In this document: positions 8,361 through 17,057 of the stretch, one piece after another
How the letters are laid out: the number at the start of each line of letters is the position of its first letter
Numbering within the stretch: the stretch's first letter is position 1
NCBI GenBank assembly: GCA_943330705.2
Contig: CALQIT020000017.1
Coordinates: 1 to 42,019, forward strand
Reading direction: 5' to 3'
Length of the DNA: 42,019 bases
Source of the DNA: Streptomyces griseus
GTDB taxonomy: Bacteria; Bdellovibrionota; Bdellovibrionia; Bdellovibrionales; Bdellovibrionaceae
Notes under the pieces: generated by a model
Seen by the model: only the letters and a program-made list of their open reading frames with translations
Told to the model about the DNA's origin: nothing
Database searches by the model: none
Translations under genes and position numbers: made by a program

Positions 8361-9356
8361 CTATGGTTTGACCTGGAATCCGGACAGGTCGCGGTGCTCT
8401 TCGAATTTGGTGATATTCGCAATCGTTGTTTCAGATATATTTCCGAGTGCTTCCCGAGTCAAAAAGGCTTGATGGGAAGTAATCAGAACATTTGGAAAAG
8501 TTAACAGTCGCGCTAAGACATCGTCAGTAATTCCATTTTCGGAGAGATCGCTGAAAAAAACTCCCGCTTCTTCTTCGTAAACATCCAAGCAAGCGCCACC
8601 AATAGCGTGTTTTTTTAGGGATCGGATCAAGGCGGGGGTATCGATTAAGGCCCCACGACCGGTATTGATCAAAATGACCTCTTTTTTCATCAATTGAAAA
8701 GCTGCATCATCGATGGTGTGCCGAGTAGTAGGAGTCAGCGGCACATGCAAAGATAGGACGTCACTTTTAGCAAATAGAACTTCCCGTGAAACATATTGAA
8801 TTTCATTTTTTTCGGCCCATATTTTATCGGGGCTGTTATCCATGGCTAGAACGTGACAGCCGAAGCCACGCATAATTTGGCAAAATGCTTTTCCGATTTT
8901 TCCGGTGCCGACAACGCCAACTGTTTTTCCATGCAAGTCAAAACCGACCAAGCCATCCAAGGAAAAGTTCATATCATGTACTCGGTTATGGGCTTTATGG
9001 ATTTTTCGATTTAAAGTTAATAGCAGGCCAACTGCAAATTCAGCCACCGCATAGGGCGAGTATTCAGGCACGCGAACGACAGACATTTTCAATTCTGTCG
9101 CACGGCGGATATCGACATGGTTATAGCCAGCTGATCTGAGTGCGATCAGCTGGACCCCGAGATCGCTAAGTATTTTTAATGTTGCGGCATCGGCTTTGTC
9201 ATTTGCAAAACAGCAGACCGCGGTGCAGCCTTTGGCCAGGACCGCGCTGTGCTGATCAAGCCGAACTTCTAGAAACCGAAGCTCATGCTTATTGCTATTT
9301 GCGACTTCAAGAAAGCTGCGATCAAATTTATGGGTATCGAAAACAGCAACTTTCAT
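8361..9356 (-). CDS. ldhA: D-lactate dehydrogenase (2-hydroxyacid dehydrogenase family)
   Basis: The 331-residue cytoplasmic enzyme reduces pyruvate to D-lactate with NADH. It follows E. coli LdhA closely along its length: A-V-F-D-T near the start, I-A-L-R-S-A-G-Y-N-H-V-D (substrate side), V-R-V-P-E-Y-S-P-Y-A-V-A-E, the NAD-binding G-T-G-K-I-G, I-N-T-G-R-G-A-L-I-D, and the catalytic histidine in S-H-Q-A-F-L-T. An AGG lies ahead of the ATG at 9356. The CBS-domain gene ends 12 nt upstream in the same direction, so the two are probably cotranscribed. Confidence 0.9.
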   Translation of the reverse strand: MKVAVFDTHKFDRSFLEVANSNKHELRFLEVRLDQHSAVLAKGCTAVCCFANDKADAATLKILSDLGVQLIALRSAGYNHVDIRRATELKMSVVRVPEYSPYAVAEFAVGLLLTLNRKIHKAHNRVHDMNFSLDGLVGFDLHGKTVGVVGTGKIGKAFCQIMRGFGCHVLAMDNSPDKIWAEKNEIQYVSREVLFAKSDVLSLHVPLTPTTRHTIDDAAFQLMKKEVILINTGRGALIDTPALIRSLKKHAIGGACLDVYEEEAGVFFSDLSENGITDDVLARLLTFPNVLITSHQAFLTREALGNISETTIANITKFEEHRDLSGFQVKP

Positions 9357-9367
9357 ATTTTGACCTA

Positions 9368-9775
9368 CTATTGTTTTAAACGGGTTTGCAAAAGACTATT
9401 TAGTGCAGTTAGTCCATCTACCCAGGTAAAAATTCCAACTAATTTATGATTGTCACAAACTAATGCACAACCGTACTTATGAACAGCCATTTCAGCACAA
9501 ACTTCGGCTAAGGATGAACTGGGCTGAACGATAAAAGGATTGGGTGTGTAAGCTTCTTCGACTGTAACTTTTTTAGGATCAACATCGCGAAAGCTTTCGA
9601 CCAGTTTTACGTCCCGGTCAGAAAGAATTCCAACAAGTTTTCCCCCGCTTAGAACAGGTAGATGGCGAACGTGATATTTGGTCATCATTTCTTCAGCTTT
9701 TACCAGATTCTGATCTGCACCAATTGTATGTGGCAAACTTGTCATGTATTTCGAAATTTCTGGAATCGATTTCAT
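9368..9775 (-). CDS. CBS-domain pair protein
   Basis: The 135-residue protein consists of two CBS motifs forming one Bateman module. Each has the characteristic D-(R/W)-x-D-like ending: L-V-G-I-L-S-D-R-D-V in the first and L-V-G-I-F-T-W-V-D-G in the second. Such stand-alone modules usually bind adenine nucleotides and regulate a partner protein. GGAGAAG precedes the ATG. It lies directly upstream of ldhA, which suggests a role in energy or redox sensing, but the partner is not shown by the sequence. Confidence 0.85.
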   Translation of the reverse strand: MKSIPEISKYMTSLPHTIGADQNLVKAEEMMTKYHVRHLPVLSGGKLVGILSDRDVKLVESFRDVDPKKVTVEEAYTPNPFIVQPSSSLAEVCAEMAVHKYGCALVCDNHKLVGIFTWVDGLTALNSLLQTRLKQ

Positions 9776-9859
9776 TTTCTTCTCCTGGTTAATAGTTATA
9801 CTTATAAAGTGTAGGCAATAATATATTTAGGCTATCCCTCTAAAATTATCCGTTAAAGA

Positions 9860-10537
9860 TTAAATGGGCAAGTGACCCACTTTTTTTTGCAATTGAGAAA
9901 AAATGAGACGTGGTCCTCGCAATTGATCCAAACCTTGTGCAAATTCAATCTCGCGTGCTTGATGATAGAGTGCACTTTGCTCATTGGGGTTAAGAATGGA
10001 TTCCGCTAAATTTAGAAGGGTTGCTTCGGCTTCGTGCAAGTAGTGCGAAAGGTGGTCTACAAACTCGGCAAGGAGTAAGCCAACAACCCCCGCTGGGCAT
10101 GTTTTTTGTTCGTGGTCGTCGATGCAGGCTCGAACCTTTAAAAGAACAGTTCGGCCCTTTTCGTTTTGATGGCGAAAATGATGGATGTAGTCCTGCAGTT
10201 CTTGAGGCAACGTCGACCAATTGGAAGAGCTTATCAATGCTGGAAATAGAACAGATTCCTTTTTAACTAAATAGACTTTTTCAAAAGCGATCTGCATCGC
10301 ATAGACGGCAATTCTTACATCTTGAATTGAGACTGGCTTAGACTGCAGAAGGTTATCGCTAAATCCCTTCAAAAGGTCCAGACCGGTGCGGATCAAATTA
10401 CCCTCGTTTTTAAGATGTGTTGTAAACTTGGTCATACCTTTGGTGTTGCACTGCTTATGCCATGGATAGGCAATTTTAGGGCAACAGGAAGCAGCTGCGG
10501 GACAATAAGACTGTCTGAGTGGGACAGTCTGGCTCAT
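9860..10537 (-). CDS. Hemerythrin-like (HHE) helical-bundle protein with lost metal ligands
   Basis: The C-terminal about 190 residues follow the hemerythrin/HHE pattern: L-K-N-E-G-N-L-I-R, K-K-E-S-V-L-F-P-A-L, H-H-F-R-H-Q-N-E-K-G-R and L-S-H-Y-L-H-E-A-E-A-T-L. The usual histidines of helices A and B are replaced, so a normal di-iron site is unlikely. The first about 33 residues are unusual: a C-P-x4-C-C-P-x6-W-x3-C segment that could bind metal. The start is uncertain: GTG/ATG at 10540/10537 has no ribosome site, and ATG at 10435 has AAAGG only 1 nt before it. An 8-bp hairpin lies just after the first start. The gene is divergent from the carbonic anhydrase gene. Confidence 0.5.
   Translation of the reverse strand: MSQTVPLRQSYCPAAASCCPKIAYPWHKQCNTKGMTKFTTHLKNEGNLIRTGLDLLKGFSDNLLQSKPVSIQDVRIAVYAMQIAFEKVYLVKKESVLFPALISSSNWSTLPQELQDYIHHFRHQNEKGRTVLLKVRACIDDHEQKTCPAGVVGLLLAEFVDHLSHYLHEAEATLLNLAESILNPNEQSALYHQAREIEFAQGLDQLRGPRLIFSQLQKKVGHLPI
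10508..10530 (-). repeat. 8-bp inverted repeat at the 5' end of the hemerythrin-like gene
   Basis: AGACTGTC (10508-10515) and GACAGTCT (10523-10530) are perfect inverse copies with a 7-nt spacer. They fall in codons 3-10 of the long version of the gene, or in the leader if the gene starts at 10435. This could be an RNA hairpin or an operator. Confidence 0.5.
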
Positions 10538-10665
10538 CACCGTCGCTAGTGGATAATCTACAAATTCGGCCCTGATATGCTTCTTTAATGCAGCCGGTCG
10601 CTAAGAACTAACTGTGAATTCATCTTGCGTTGGATCACCTTGAATTTTTGGGGTATGAGGTCCCT

Positions 10666-11310
10666 ATGAGTAAAATTGAGATTCTTCGATTAATGGTGGG
10701 CTTTCGTAAGTTCCGCGATAAGTATTTTGCCAATGAGCATCCACTTTATCATCGACTTGCAACTGGGTCGGGGCAAAGCCCAAAAACCTTAATTATTGGA
10801 TGCAGTGATTCTCGGGTTGATCCCGCAATTATTACTTCGGCCTCACCTGGCGAGCTTTTTATTGTTAGAAATGTCGCCAATCTTGTACCACCTTATGAAA
10901 CCGGTGGTGGTTTCCACGGGGTTAGCGCTGCCATCGAGTTTGCAGTTGTTAATTTGAATGTGGAAAATATCATTGTTCTTGGGCATCGGCAGTGCGGGGG
11001 AATTCGAGCCCTGATGCTAAATCATTTGACTCAGCCAAACGGCTTCGTCGAGCAATGGGTGCGAATTGCACAAAATGCAAAAGATCGCGTTCTTGAAAAA
11101 TATAAAGGCGAAGACGAAGAGACCCTTTGTCGTCATGGGGAACTAGAGTCGATCATTACTTCTTTGATGAACTTGCGGACATTTCCCTTTGTCGAGGCGG
11201 CTATCAAAAGTCGGAATCTTTCTTTGATGGGTGTTTATTTTGACCTGGAGTTAGGCCATCTTCTTGAGTACGACGAGGCCCTGGGCACTTTTAGAAACGT
11301 TGAAGTTTAA
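10666..11310 (+). CDS. Beta-class carbonic anhydrase
   Basis: The 214-residue enzyme interconverts CO2 and bicarbonate using a zinc ion. The ligands C46 (C-S-D-S-R), H107 and C110 (G-H-R-Q-C-G-G) and the D48-R50 dyad are all present, along with P-G-E-L-F-I-V-R-N-V-A-N and E-F-A-V. The length is normal for the bacterial Can/CynT group. The ATG at 10666 follows GAGG at 5 nt; an earlier in-frame TTG at 10630 is less likely. The histidine kinase gene begins 17 nt downstream and may be in the same transcript. Confidence 0.95.
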   Translation: MSKIEILRLMVGFRKFRDKYFANEHPLYHRLATGSGQSPKTLIIGCSDSRVDPAIITSASPGELFIVRNVANLVPPYETGGGFHGVSAAIEFAVVNLNVENIIVLGHRQCGGIRALMLNHLTQPNGFVEQWVRIAQNAKDRVLEKYKGEDEETLCRHGELESIITSLMNLRTFPFVEAAIKSRNLSLMGVYFDLELGHLLEYDEALGTFRNVEV

Positions 11311-11327
11311 TAGGGATTGGCAGTACT

Positions 11328-12434
11328 ATGGAAATTATTAATCCGTCGGGTTTAGTTGATCATGTGTTTCTGCGCTGTGTGGAAGATTGTTTTGAGCCCA
11401 TCATGTTAACCGATCGTTCTGGATGTTTGACCTATGTAAATCCAGCATGGATATCGACCTATGGCTATGACCGGTCCGAGGCCTTGGGGAAAACCCCACG
11501 GCTATTGCGATCGCCGCATCAGTCTGAAGATTTTTATAGGGGCATGTGGAAAACCATATTGGATTCCAAAGTTGGGTTTTGGCGGGGCGAGATTGTTAAT
11601 CAGGCAAAAGACGGTCATTTGGTTCCGGTATTGCTGACCATTACCCCTTATCGTGAGCCTTCTGGGGGCATTATTGGGTATATGGGTATCGCCATGGATT
11701 TGACGGATCAGAAGAAAATGGAACAGCAGATATTACATCAAGATCGGCTGGCATCGATCGGAATGTTAGCCGGCGGCCTTGCGCACGAGATTGGAAATCC
11801 ATTGGGCGTGATTCGTGGCCGCGCAGAGCTTGTTTTAAATCAGGTCACCGGCAACGAGTCTGCGCAAAAAAATTTGCGCGTTATAGTTGGTCAAATTGAT
11901 CGCATTTCTGGGCTGATTCAATCACTTTTGCAGGTCAGCAGGGTTCCAGAAAGAATCATGTTGCGGCCGATTTCATTATTACCTGTCGTCGATGAGGTCT
12001 TACTTTTGATGGGTGAATCTTGCCGGCGTGCAGGAATTGAAATCCGAAAAAATAATTTGGAGCAAGTTATTTTTGCCGAGCCAAGCCATTTGCAGCAGCT
12101 TTTCCTAAATATTATTATCAATTCAATGCATGCAATTGAAGAGCAGAAACTTAAAAACGGACTTAGCCAAGATCACTTCATTGAATTGTCTGGAGAAAAA
12201 TTTTCTGAAAAAAAATGCATTATTTCTGTTTGTGACAGTGGGTGCGGGGTTTCCAAGGAAAATTTGAAAAAAATATTTCAGCCATTTTTTACAACCAAAG
12301 CGGCCGGCAAAGGCACCGGGCTTGGCTTAGCGATTGTCTTAAAGCTTGTCGAGGAAATGGACGGAAAAGCTTCTTTGCTCAGTGATGGGTCGGGATTTGG
12401 CGCGACTTTTAAAGTTGAGTTTAAAACGCCGTAA
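11328..12434 (+). CDS. PAS-domain sensor histidine kinase (NtrB-like, soluble)
   Basis: The 368-residue protein has an N-terminal PAS domain (about 15-130, with the Y-V-N-P-A-W and G-Y-M-G-I-A-M-D-L-T-D ends), a HisKA dimerisation helix with the phosphorylated H153 in A-H-E-I-G-N-P-L, and a HATPase domain with an N-box (N-I-I-I-N-S-M-H-A-I), G1 (C-D-S-G-C-G-V) and G2 (G-K-G-T-G-L-G-L-A-I). There is no membrane segment or signal peptide, so it senses a cytoplasmic signal. The gene converges on a sigma-54 response regulator with only 15 nt between them, and the two are probably partners. The signal is unknown. Confidence 0.92.
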   Translation: MEIINPSGLVDHVFLRCVEDCFEPIMLTDRSGCLTYVNPAWISTYGYDRSEALGKTPRLLRSPHQSEDFYRGMWKTILDSKVGFWRGEIVNQAKDGHLVPVLLTITPYREPSGGIIGYMGIAMDLTDQKKMEQQILHQDRLASIGMLAGGLAHEIGNPLGVIRGRAELVLNQVTGNESAQKNLRVIVGQIDRISGLIQSLLQVSRVPERIMLRPISLLPVVDEVLLLMGESCRRAGIEIRKNNLEQVIFAEPSHLQQLFLNIIINSMHAIEEQKLKNGLSQDHFIELSGEKFSEKKCIISVCDSGCGVSKENLKKIFQPFFTTKAAGKGTGLGLAIVLKLVEEMDGKASLLSDGSGFGATFKVEFKTP

Positions 12435-12449
12435 ATTCGGCCCTTTGGG

Positions 12450-13913
12450 TTATTCTTCGATTCCTGAAAGAGTCGATTCATCGAGGTCGCTGTCGGGAGC
12501 TTCGCCATCAAGCACAAAGCCAAATTCGCGTTCTTTGCGGTAGAGTGTCCTTCGATTTACCCCTAAAATTTGTGCTGCCTTTTCTTTTCGTCCCCCTGTT
12601 TTATCTAGAATAAATTTGAAATAACGTTTTTCAATTTGTTCTAGCGTTGGCAAGGCACCGGATTGATTTGCTTCAAAAAATGATTCGATATTGCCTTCGC
12701 CGGCGGAAGGTAAATCTTTGGTCTCGATTAAATTTCCTGGTGCTAGAACGACAATTCGTTCGACAATATTTTCAAGTTCACGGACGTTGCCTTCCCATTG
12801 CATTCCAATCAACTGGGCCATCGCATCTTGAGAGAAACTTTTCAGCTGAGACCGATTTGCTGAACAATATTTTTTTAGGAAATGCTCGGCGAGTAGCGGG
12901 ATATCTTCACGTCGATGACGGAGCGGCGGAATGACGATGGGGATCACTGACAAACGATAATAAAGGTCCTCGCGGAAAGTTCCATTTTTTATGGCGGTCT
13001 TTAGATCCTTGTGGGTCGCCGCGATAATTCTTACATCCATATCGCGGTCCATGGTTTCGCCAACCGCGCGGATTTTTCTTTCCTGAATAACGCGCAAAAG
13101 CTTTGCCTGTAATGCTAGATTCATATCACCAATTTCGTCTAAAAAAATGGTGCCGCCGTCGGCTTCTTCAAACAAACCGCGCTTGCGACCAATTGCACCG
13201 GTAAAAGCCCCTTTGGCATGGCCAAAAAGTTCACTTTCTAACAATGATTCTGGAATGGCAGTGCAGTTGATGGCGACAAAGCGCTTATTGTGCCTTGGGC
13301 CCTCGTCGTGAATGGCATGGGCAACCCGTTCTTTGCCAGTTCCACTTTCTCCGGTAATCAAGACATTGGCGTTGGCCGGAGCAACCCTACGAATGAGATC
13401 AAAAACTTCATGCATACCTGGTGACTTACCAATAATTTTACCAAAGGATTGGGCTTGCTCGATTTTATTTTGTAAGCGGGCGTTTTCAAGATGCAAATCA
13501 CGAAAGCGCAAGGCCCGAGCGACAGTGACGCTCATTTCGCCTAATTTAAACGGTTTAATGGTGTAATCGAAGGCGCCGCGACGAATGGCCTCAATAGCAG
13601 TTTCAATCGAGCCAAAAGCAGTAATTAGAATAATTGGCACCTGGGGTGCAATTTGTCGAAATTTTGAAATAAAATCAATGCCGCTCATTTCCGGCATATT
13701 TAGGTCGCTGATAACTAAATCAAGCCGCGTTCCTGGTTGATGAACTGTTGGGTTTTCGGCGACGACAAATTCTCCGCTGTTGATGCGAGCCAAGGCTTCG
13801 GTTGCCAAAGAAGCTTCGCTAACTCGGTGTCCTTCAGAGCGTAAAAAGTCAGCCACCATCGAGCGCATGGCTGCATCGTCATCAACTACCAAAATATTGT
13901 GTCCCACTGACAT
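12450..13913 (-). CDS. Sigma-54-dependent response regulator (NtrC family)
   Basis: This 487-residue transcription activator has three parts. The receiver domain (1-130) has acidic residues D11-D13, phospho-acceptor D70 and K120. The AAA+ domain has Walker A G-E-S-G-T-G-K-E (188-195), the sigma-54 contact loop G-A-F-T-G-A (235-240) and F-L-D-E-I-G-D-M. A Fis-type helix-turn-helix at the C-terminus contains A-A-Q-I-L-G-V-N-R-R-T-L-Y-R. The receiver carries an insertion of about 12-15 residues before the D70 strand (around 48-64). It opens RNA polymerase-sigma54 complexes at target promoters when phosphorylated. The likely kinase is the convergent neighbour. The targets are not evident. Confidence 0.95.
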   Translation of the reverse strand: MSVGHNILVVDDDAAMRSMVADFLRSEGHRVSEASLATEALARINSGEFVVAENPTVHQPGTRLDLVISDLNMPEMSGIDFISKFRQIAPQVPIILITAFGSIETAIEAIRRGAFDYTIKPFKLGEMSVTVARALRFRDLHLENARLQNKIEQAQSFGKIIGKSPGMHEVFDLIRRVAPANANVLITGESGTGKERVAHAIHDEGPRHNKRFVAINCTAIPESLLESELFGHAKGAFTGAIGRKRGLFEEADGGTIFLDEIGDMNLALQAKLLRVIQERKIRAVGETMDRDMDVRIIAATHKDLKTAIKNGTFREDLYYRLSVIPIVIPPLRHRREDIPLLAEHFLKKYCSANRSQLKSFSQDAMAQLIGMQWEGNVRELENIVERIVVLAPGNLIETKDLPSAGEGNIESFFEANQSGALPTLEQIEKRYFKFILDKTGGRKEKAAQILGVNRRTLYRKEREFGFVLDGEAPDSDLDESTLSGIEE

Positions 13914-14046
13914 GAAAACTCCCTATAACTCTTGAAGCTTATTGCACGAAGCCTAGCTCTACTGATGCCCGCAGATCCTGTCATTTCGCAATCACCGCGT
14001 CGGGACAAAATAGCCCATGAAAAAAATAAAATCGAGCCAAAGACTC

Positions 14047-14856
14047 TCATTTTTTTCTCAACTCAATGTGGAAGGCTCCTAACTGAAGCTGAAGCATAAG
14101 ATATGCCAAATTGGTGGGATTCTCGCGTGCGATCTTTGAAAGTGGTTTTGTTGGGGCAGAATTCAGTGGCAACGCTCCATAGGCTGAGCTTTTTCTGAAG
14201 TGCTCGAGTTTGAGTTTTGTTGGCTTGGAAATTTCAAACTTAAAATGATTAATAATAATCGACGAGCCATCTTCGATGACTTGTTGCGAGTAAGGTGTAT
14301 CTTTTGTTCGTAAAATATCAACATCGATGGGCTGTATCAAAGCCAATGAGGTGATCAGCAGAACCGTTGCGGTAAGAGCTAGCGAAAAATAGATAATGGC
14401 CCGGTAGCTGAAATTGTATTTTTTTTTACTATTGCCAGTCAGAGAATCGTAACGAATAAGTCCCACAGGTTTTTTGATTTTAGTCATGACGTCGTCGCAG
14501 GCGTCAATGCAGGCTGTGCAAGCGATACATTCCATTTGCAGACCCCTACGAATGTCAACACCAGTGGGGCAGAGCTGAACGCAGCGATAGCAGTTGGCAA
14601 GAAAGCTGTGGGTTATTATCAAAGTGGCCAACAAATAAAGCAGCCATTTGATACTTAGCTTTAGAAGTTTTCTTGGGCTGATGTTTTCCGCCGCAAGTCT
14701 TCTTCTTTTTAAGGCGGGGCCTTCCACCCAGCGTTCGATTCGACGAAAAATACCTTCAATGAAAACAGTTTGTGGACAGGCTTTAGGGAAATGTATGTTT
14801 TGCCACACGCATTCTGCAAACGGACCTGAAATAAAAACGAATCCATTTAGTTCCAT
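14047..14856 (-). pseudogene. ccoG (cbb3 oxidase assembly ferredoxin) relic
   Basis: CcoG is a membrane ferredoxin needed for copper loading of cbb3 cytochrome oxidase, about 450-480 residues long. Here only about 244 recognisable residues remain. The first block starts at A-C-P-Q-T-V-F-I-E-G-I-F-R-R-I-E-R-W and a membrane helix. It then jumps directly to C-Y-R-C-V-Q-L-C-P-T-G-V-D-I-R and C-I-A-C-T-A-C-I-D-A-C, skipping the segment that normally holds two helices and the C-x3-C-P-Y motif. The N-terminal helices are missing; the 25 residues before the match are unrelated. The C-terminal Ig-like domain is poorly conserved and short. The frame stays open, so the losses are in-frame deletions, and a functional assembly factor is unlikely. 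Confidence 0.72.
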
Positions 14857-15201
14857 ATTTTCAAAACTTTCGTCCAGCGATCGATTTATGGCCCTTACTG
14901 CAACCAGGATCTTCTATCAAGCTATCCGAAAAGTCAGAGGCGCGGACAAAGCTATTTGCTTTTGGCCTCGATCTACAAATCGTTACCAGGCTTTGCAATT
15001 TGGGATTTGGCCGAGGAATATTTAGGGGCGTGCATTCGTGAAAATCCACATTCTGAAACTGGGGAAAAATGCTATTCGGAATATGACGACAGCATTCTGA
15101 CAGGATACTCCGGTAGTTCTGGTCTGCATTTGCCAAAGGCGGTTAAAGACCATCTTGCGCAAATGAAGGCACTTGCGAAAAGAGCTGAGCCGCTTAATTA
15201 A
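14851..15201 (+). pseudogene. C-terminal fragment of a TPR-like protein
   Basis: The frame is open from 14851 (stop at 14848-14850) to the TAA at 15199-15201, about 116 codons without an ATG near its start. The translation looks like real protein: helix pairs with Y-L-L-L-A-S-I-Y and A-I-W-D-L-A-E-E-Y-L-G-A-C-I, then E-K-C-Y-x-E-Y and G-Y-S-G-S-S-G-L-H-L-P. This resembles the end of tetratricopeptide proteins seen in deltaproteobacterial lineages. The N-terminal part is absent and the fragment abuts the ccoG relic head to head, so both probably lost their 5' parts in one deletion. Family assignment is by eye. Confidence 0.5.
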
Positions 15202-15275
15202 TCGTCAGTGCAAAAAAATGAATGGACAATTTTTGATTGCTGAATCAAAATTTTCTTCTATTTATAAGGAGTTAA

Positions 15276-17030
15276 ATGATGTTTTCAGCGATTGTTGTGA
15301 TCTCTTTTCTTTCATTGGGCGCACAGGCTGCGACATTGACAACTTGTGGCAAGGTTGTTTTTTCGAAACAAATGACCTGTGAGAAACCAGATATTAATTT
15401 TGATATTTCCGGTTGTGATGAAAGCGGGCCTACTAATCAGCCGGCGACACAAGTGAGTTGTGACAAGGGTGAAATGATTGCTGTTCTGCGCACGAACGGA
15501 CATAGTTTCCGTGCCGTATTTAATCGGGGATACTCTGGGACCTGGGAACAAAAGGGCCAAGTTTGGAAATCCATTCCTAATAAAGTAAAGAAAGTAGCCG
15601 CGTCAAATTCTTCTCCTAAAGTGCAGCCGCAAATTGCAGAAAAACCAGTCCCAGCGATATTGCCAGTCCCAGCGATATTGCCAGTCCCAGCGATATTGGT
15701 AGTTGTGCCGTCACCCGAGCCATCAGCAGCACCTATTTTAGCTGCGCCACTCGAAGCAACAGCGGCGGTAGCTCCGGTCCCTGCAGAGGCGTGGAAGTAT
15801 AAGCTTTCTGGATGGGCTTTGGCTGAATACGAGGCTTTTGAAAACTTCGGTGATGGGGTTACAAATTTATTCGACAACAACGATGCATTGAGCCGGCAAC
15901 AGAATACCAATTTGTTGGCAAATCTTCAGCTGAATGCTGAAAAAGGGCCAATCCTATTTCAATCTATTTTTGAAGTGGGCGAAGTCTATTTTGGCGAATC
16001 AACTACCGGTGGGTCCGAGGGGTTGCGCGGGAAAAATGTCGAAGTCCGAAATTTGTTTGTGCAAGAGCAGTTTTCCCCAAATTGGTATTTTAAGGTTGGA
16101 CTTTTTAGTGTTCTATCCGACCCACATGCCTTCATACTTTCCGATCATTACACGGGATTTCAAATTCGCCATGAATCCGACAGAAAAAGTTCTCAGCTTT
16201 GGTATGCGAATGCCAGCGGTTCAAAACCGGGAACAGTAGGGGTTAAAAACTCCTATATTGGCCTTTTGCATAGTCAAAGCTATGGCAAAGCGGACTCGGT
16301 TTCAGTCTTTGCTGTCAATCGCTCAACTCGCGAGACCTTGATTGATAGCGATCTGACCACAAGTCTTACCAACGGAAAATCTGACTACAGTTGGGTAGGT
16401 TTCAATAATATTAATAAAGATATGTTTGGTCTTAATTTCGAATTAAATGGGATAGCCTCAAAGTCTAGCTTTAAGGCAGAAACCGGTCAGTCGGACTCGA
16501 CGGTCGGCTGGCTTGGGCACGTCCGAGCCGACAAGGATATTGAAGGAGGTTGGAACTTTGCTGTGGACGGACTTGGAACATCAGGCGCCAATGATAGCAA
16601 AGTAGGATCGAATTCCGTAATTGGAAAACGCAAACGATTCCCATCCCCAGATCCAAGTTCTGCTTACCTTCTAACAGTTGTTACAAATAATGGTGGGGAT
16701 GATGCACCTGGCTCGGTAAGATTGCAGACCGACACAGCCATTGGCCGGCTTGATTTGGCTGAGGGACTTCGGATGCTTGTTTTGACAATGAGTAAAGCTA
16801 TTTCAGAAAGGCTTGAGACCATGGTCCGATATGGAAATATTCGATCAGCGGCAAAAAATGCGGTCACTGATTCAGATAATTTCGGCAGTGAAATTGATTT
16901 TAGAATCAAGTACAAGTCGACGGCAATGACAAGCTGGATATTTGACTACGGAACATTTACTCCCGGAAGCTTTTTTGCTAAAACAGATAAGGCCAATCTG
17001 ACCAGCCTAAAATATAAGCTTGATTTTTAA
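15276..17030 (+). CDS. Porin-like outer-membrane protein with cysteine-rich N-terminal domain
   Basis: The 584-residue exported protein starts at one of two adjacent ATGs (15276 or 15279) after AAGGAG; the second has the better spacing. A signal peptide ends near A-Q-A-A. Residues about 20-105 form a small domain with paired cysteines (including C24, C35 and others). A Pro/Ala-rich linker (about 115-170) contains three exact P-V-P-A-I-L repeats. The C-terminal about 410 residues have porin-type alternating strands and end K-L-D-F with the terminal aromatic typical of outer-membrane barrels. The N-terminal domain and linker would sit in the periplasm. I do not recognise the exact family. Confidence 0.7.
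   Translation: MMFSAIVVISFLSLGAQAATLTTCGKVVFSKQMTCEKPDINFDISGCDESGPTNQPATQVSCDKGEMIAVLRTNGHSFRAVFNRGYSGTWEQKGQVWKSIPNKVKKVAASNSSPKVQPQIAEKPVPAILPVPAILPVPAILVVVPSPEPSAAPILAAPLEATAAVAPVPAEAWKYKLSGWALAEYEAFENFGDGVTNLFDNNDALSRQQNTNLLANLQLNAEKGPILFQSIFEVGEVYFGESTTGGSEGLRGKNVEVRNLFVQEQFSPNWYFKVGLFSVLSDPHAFILSDHYTGFQIRHESDRKSSQLWYANASGSKPGTVGVKNSYIGLLHSQSYGKADSVSVFAVNRSTRETLIDSDLTTSLTNGKSDYSWVGFNNINKDMFGLNFELNGIASKSSFKAETGQSDSTVGWLGHVRADKDIEGGWNFAVDGLGTSGANDSKVGSNSVIGKRKRFPSPDPSSAYLLTVVTNNGGDDAPGSVRLQTDTAIGRLDLAEGLRMLVLTMSKAISERLETMVRYGNIRSAAKNAVTDSDNFGSEIDFRIKYKSTAMTSWIFDYGTFTPGSFFAKTDKANLTSLKYKLDF
15645..15698 (+). repeat. Three exact 18-bp tandem repeats in the porin linker
   Basis: The unit CCAGTCCCAGCGATATTG occurs three times without change (15645-15662, 15663-15680, 15681-15698) and encodes P-V-P-A-I-L three times. 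Perfect identity suggests recent slippage or selection for linker length. Confidence 0.95.
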
Positions 17031-17057
17031 AGCCCGATTTTAAAGAAGAAGGCGGAT

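Noticed and set aside
14648-15025. An open plus-strand frame overlapping the ccoG and TPR relics
   Set aside because: The opposite strand (ccoG) and another frame (TPR-like) give recognisable protein, and this frame does not.
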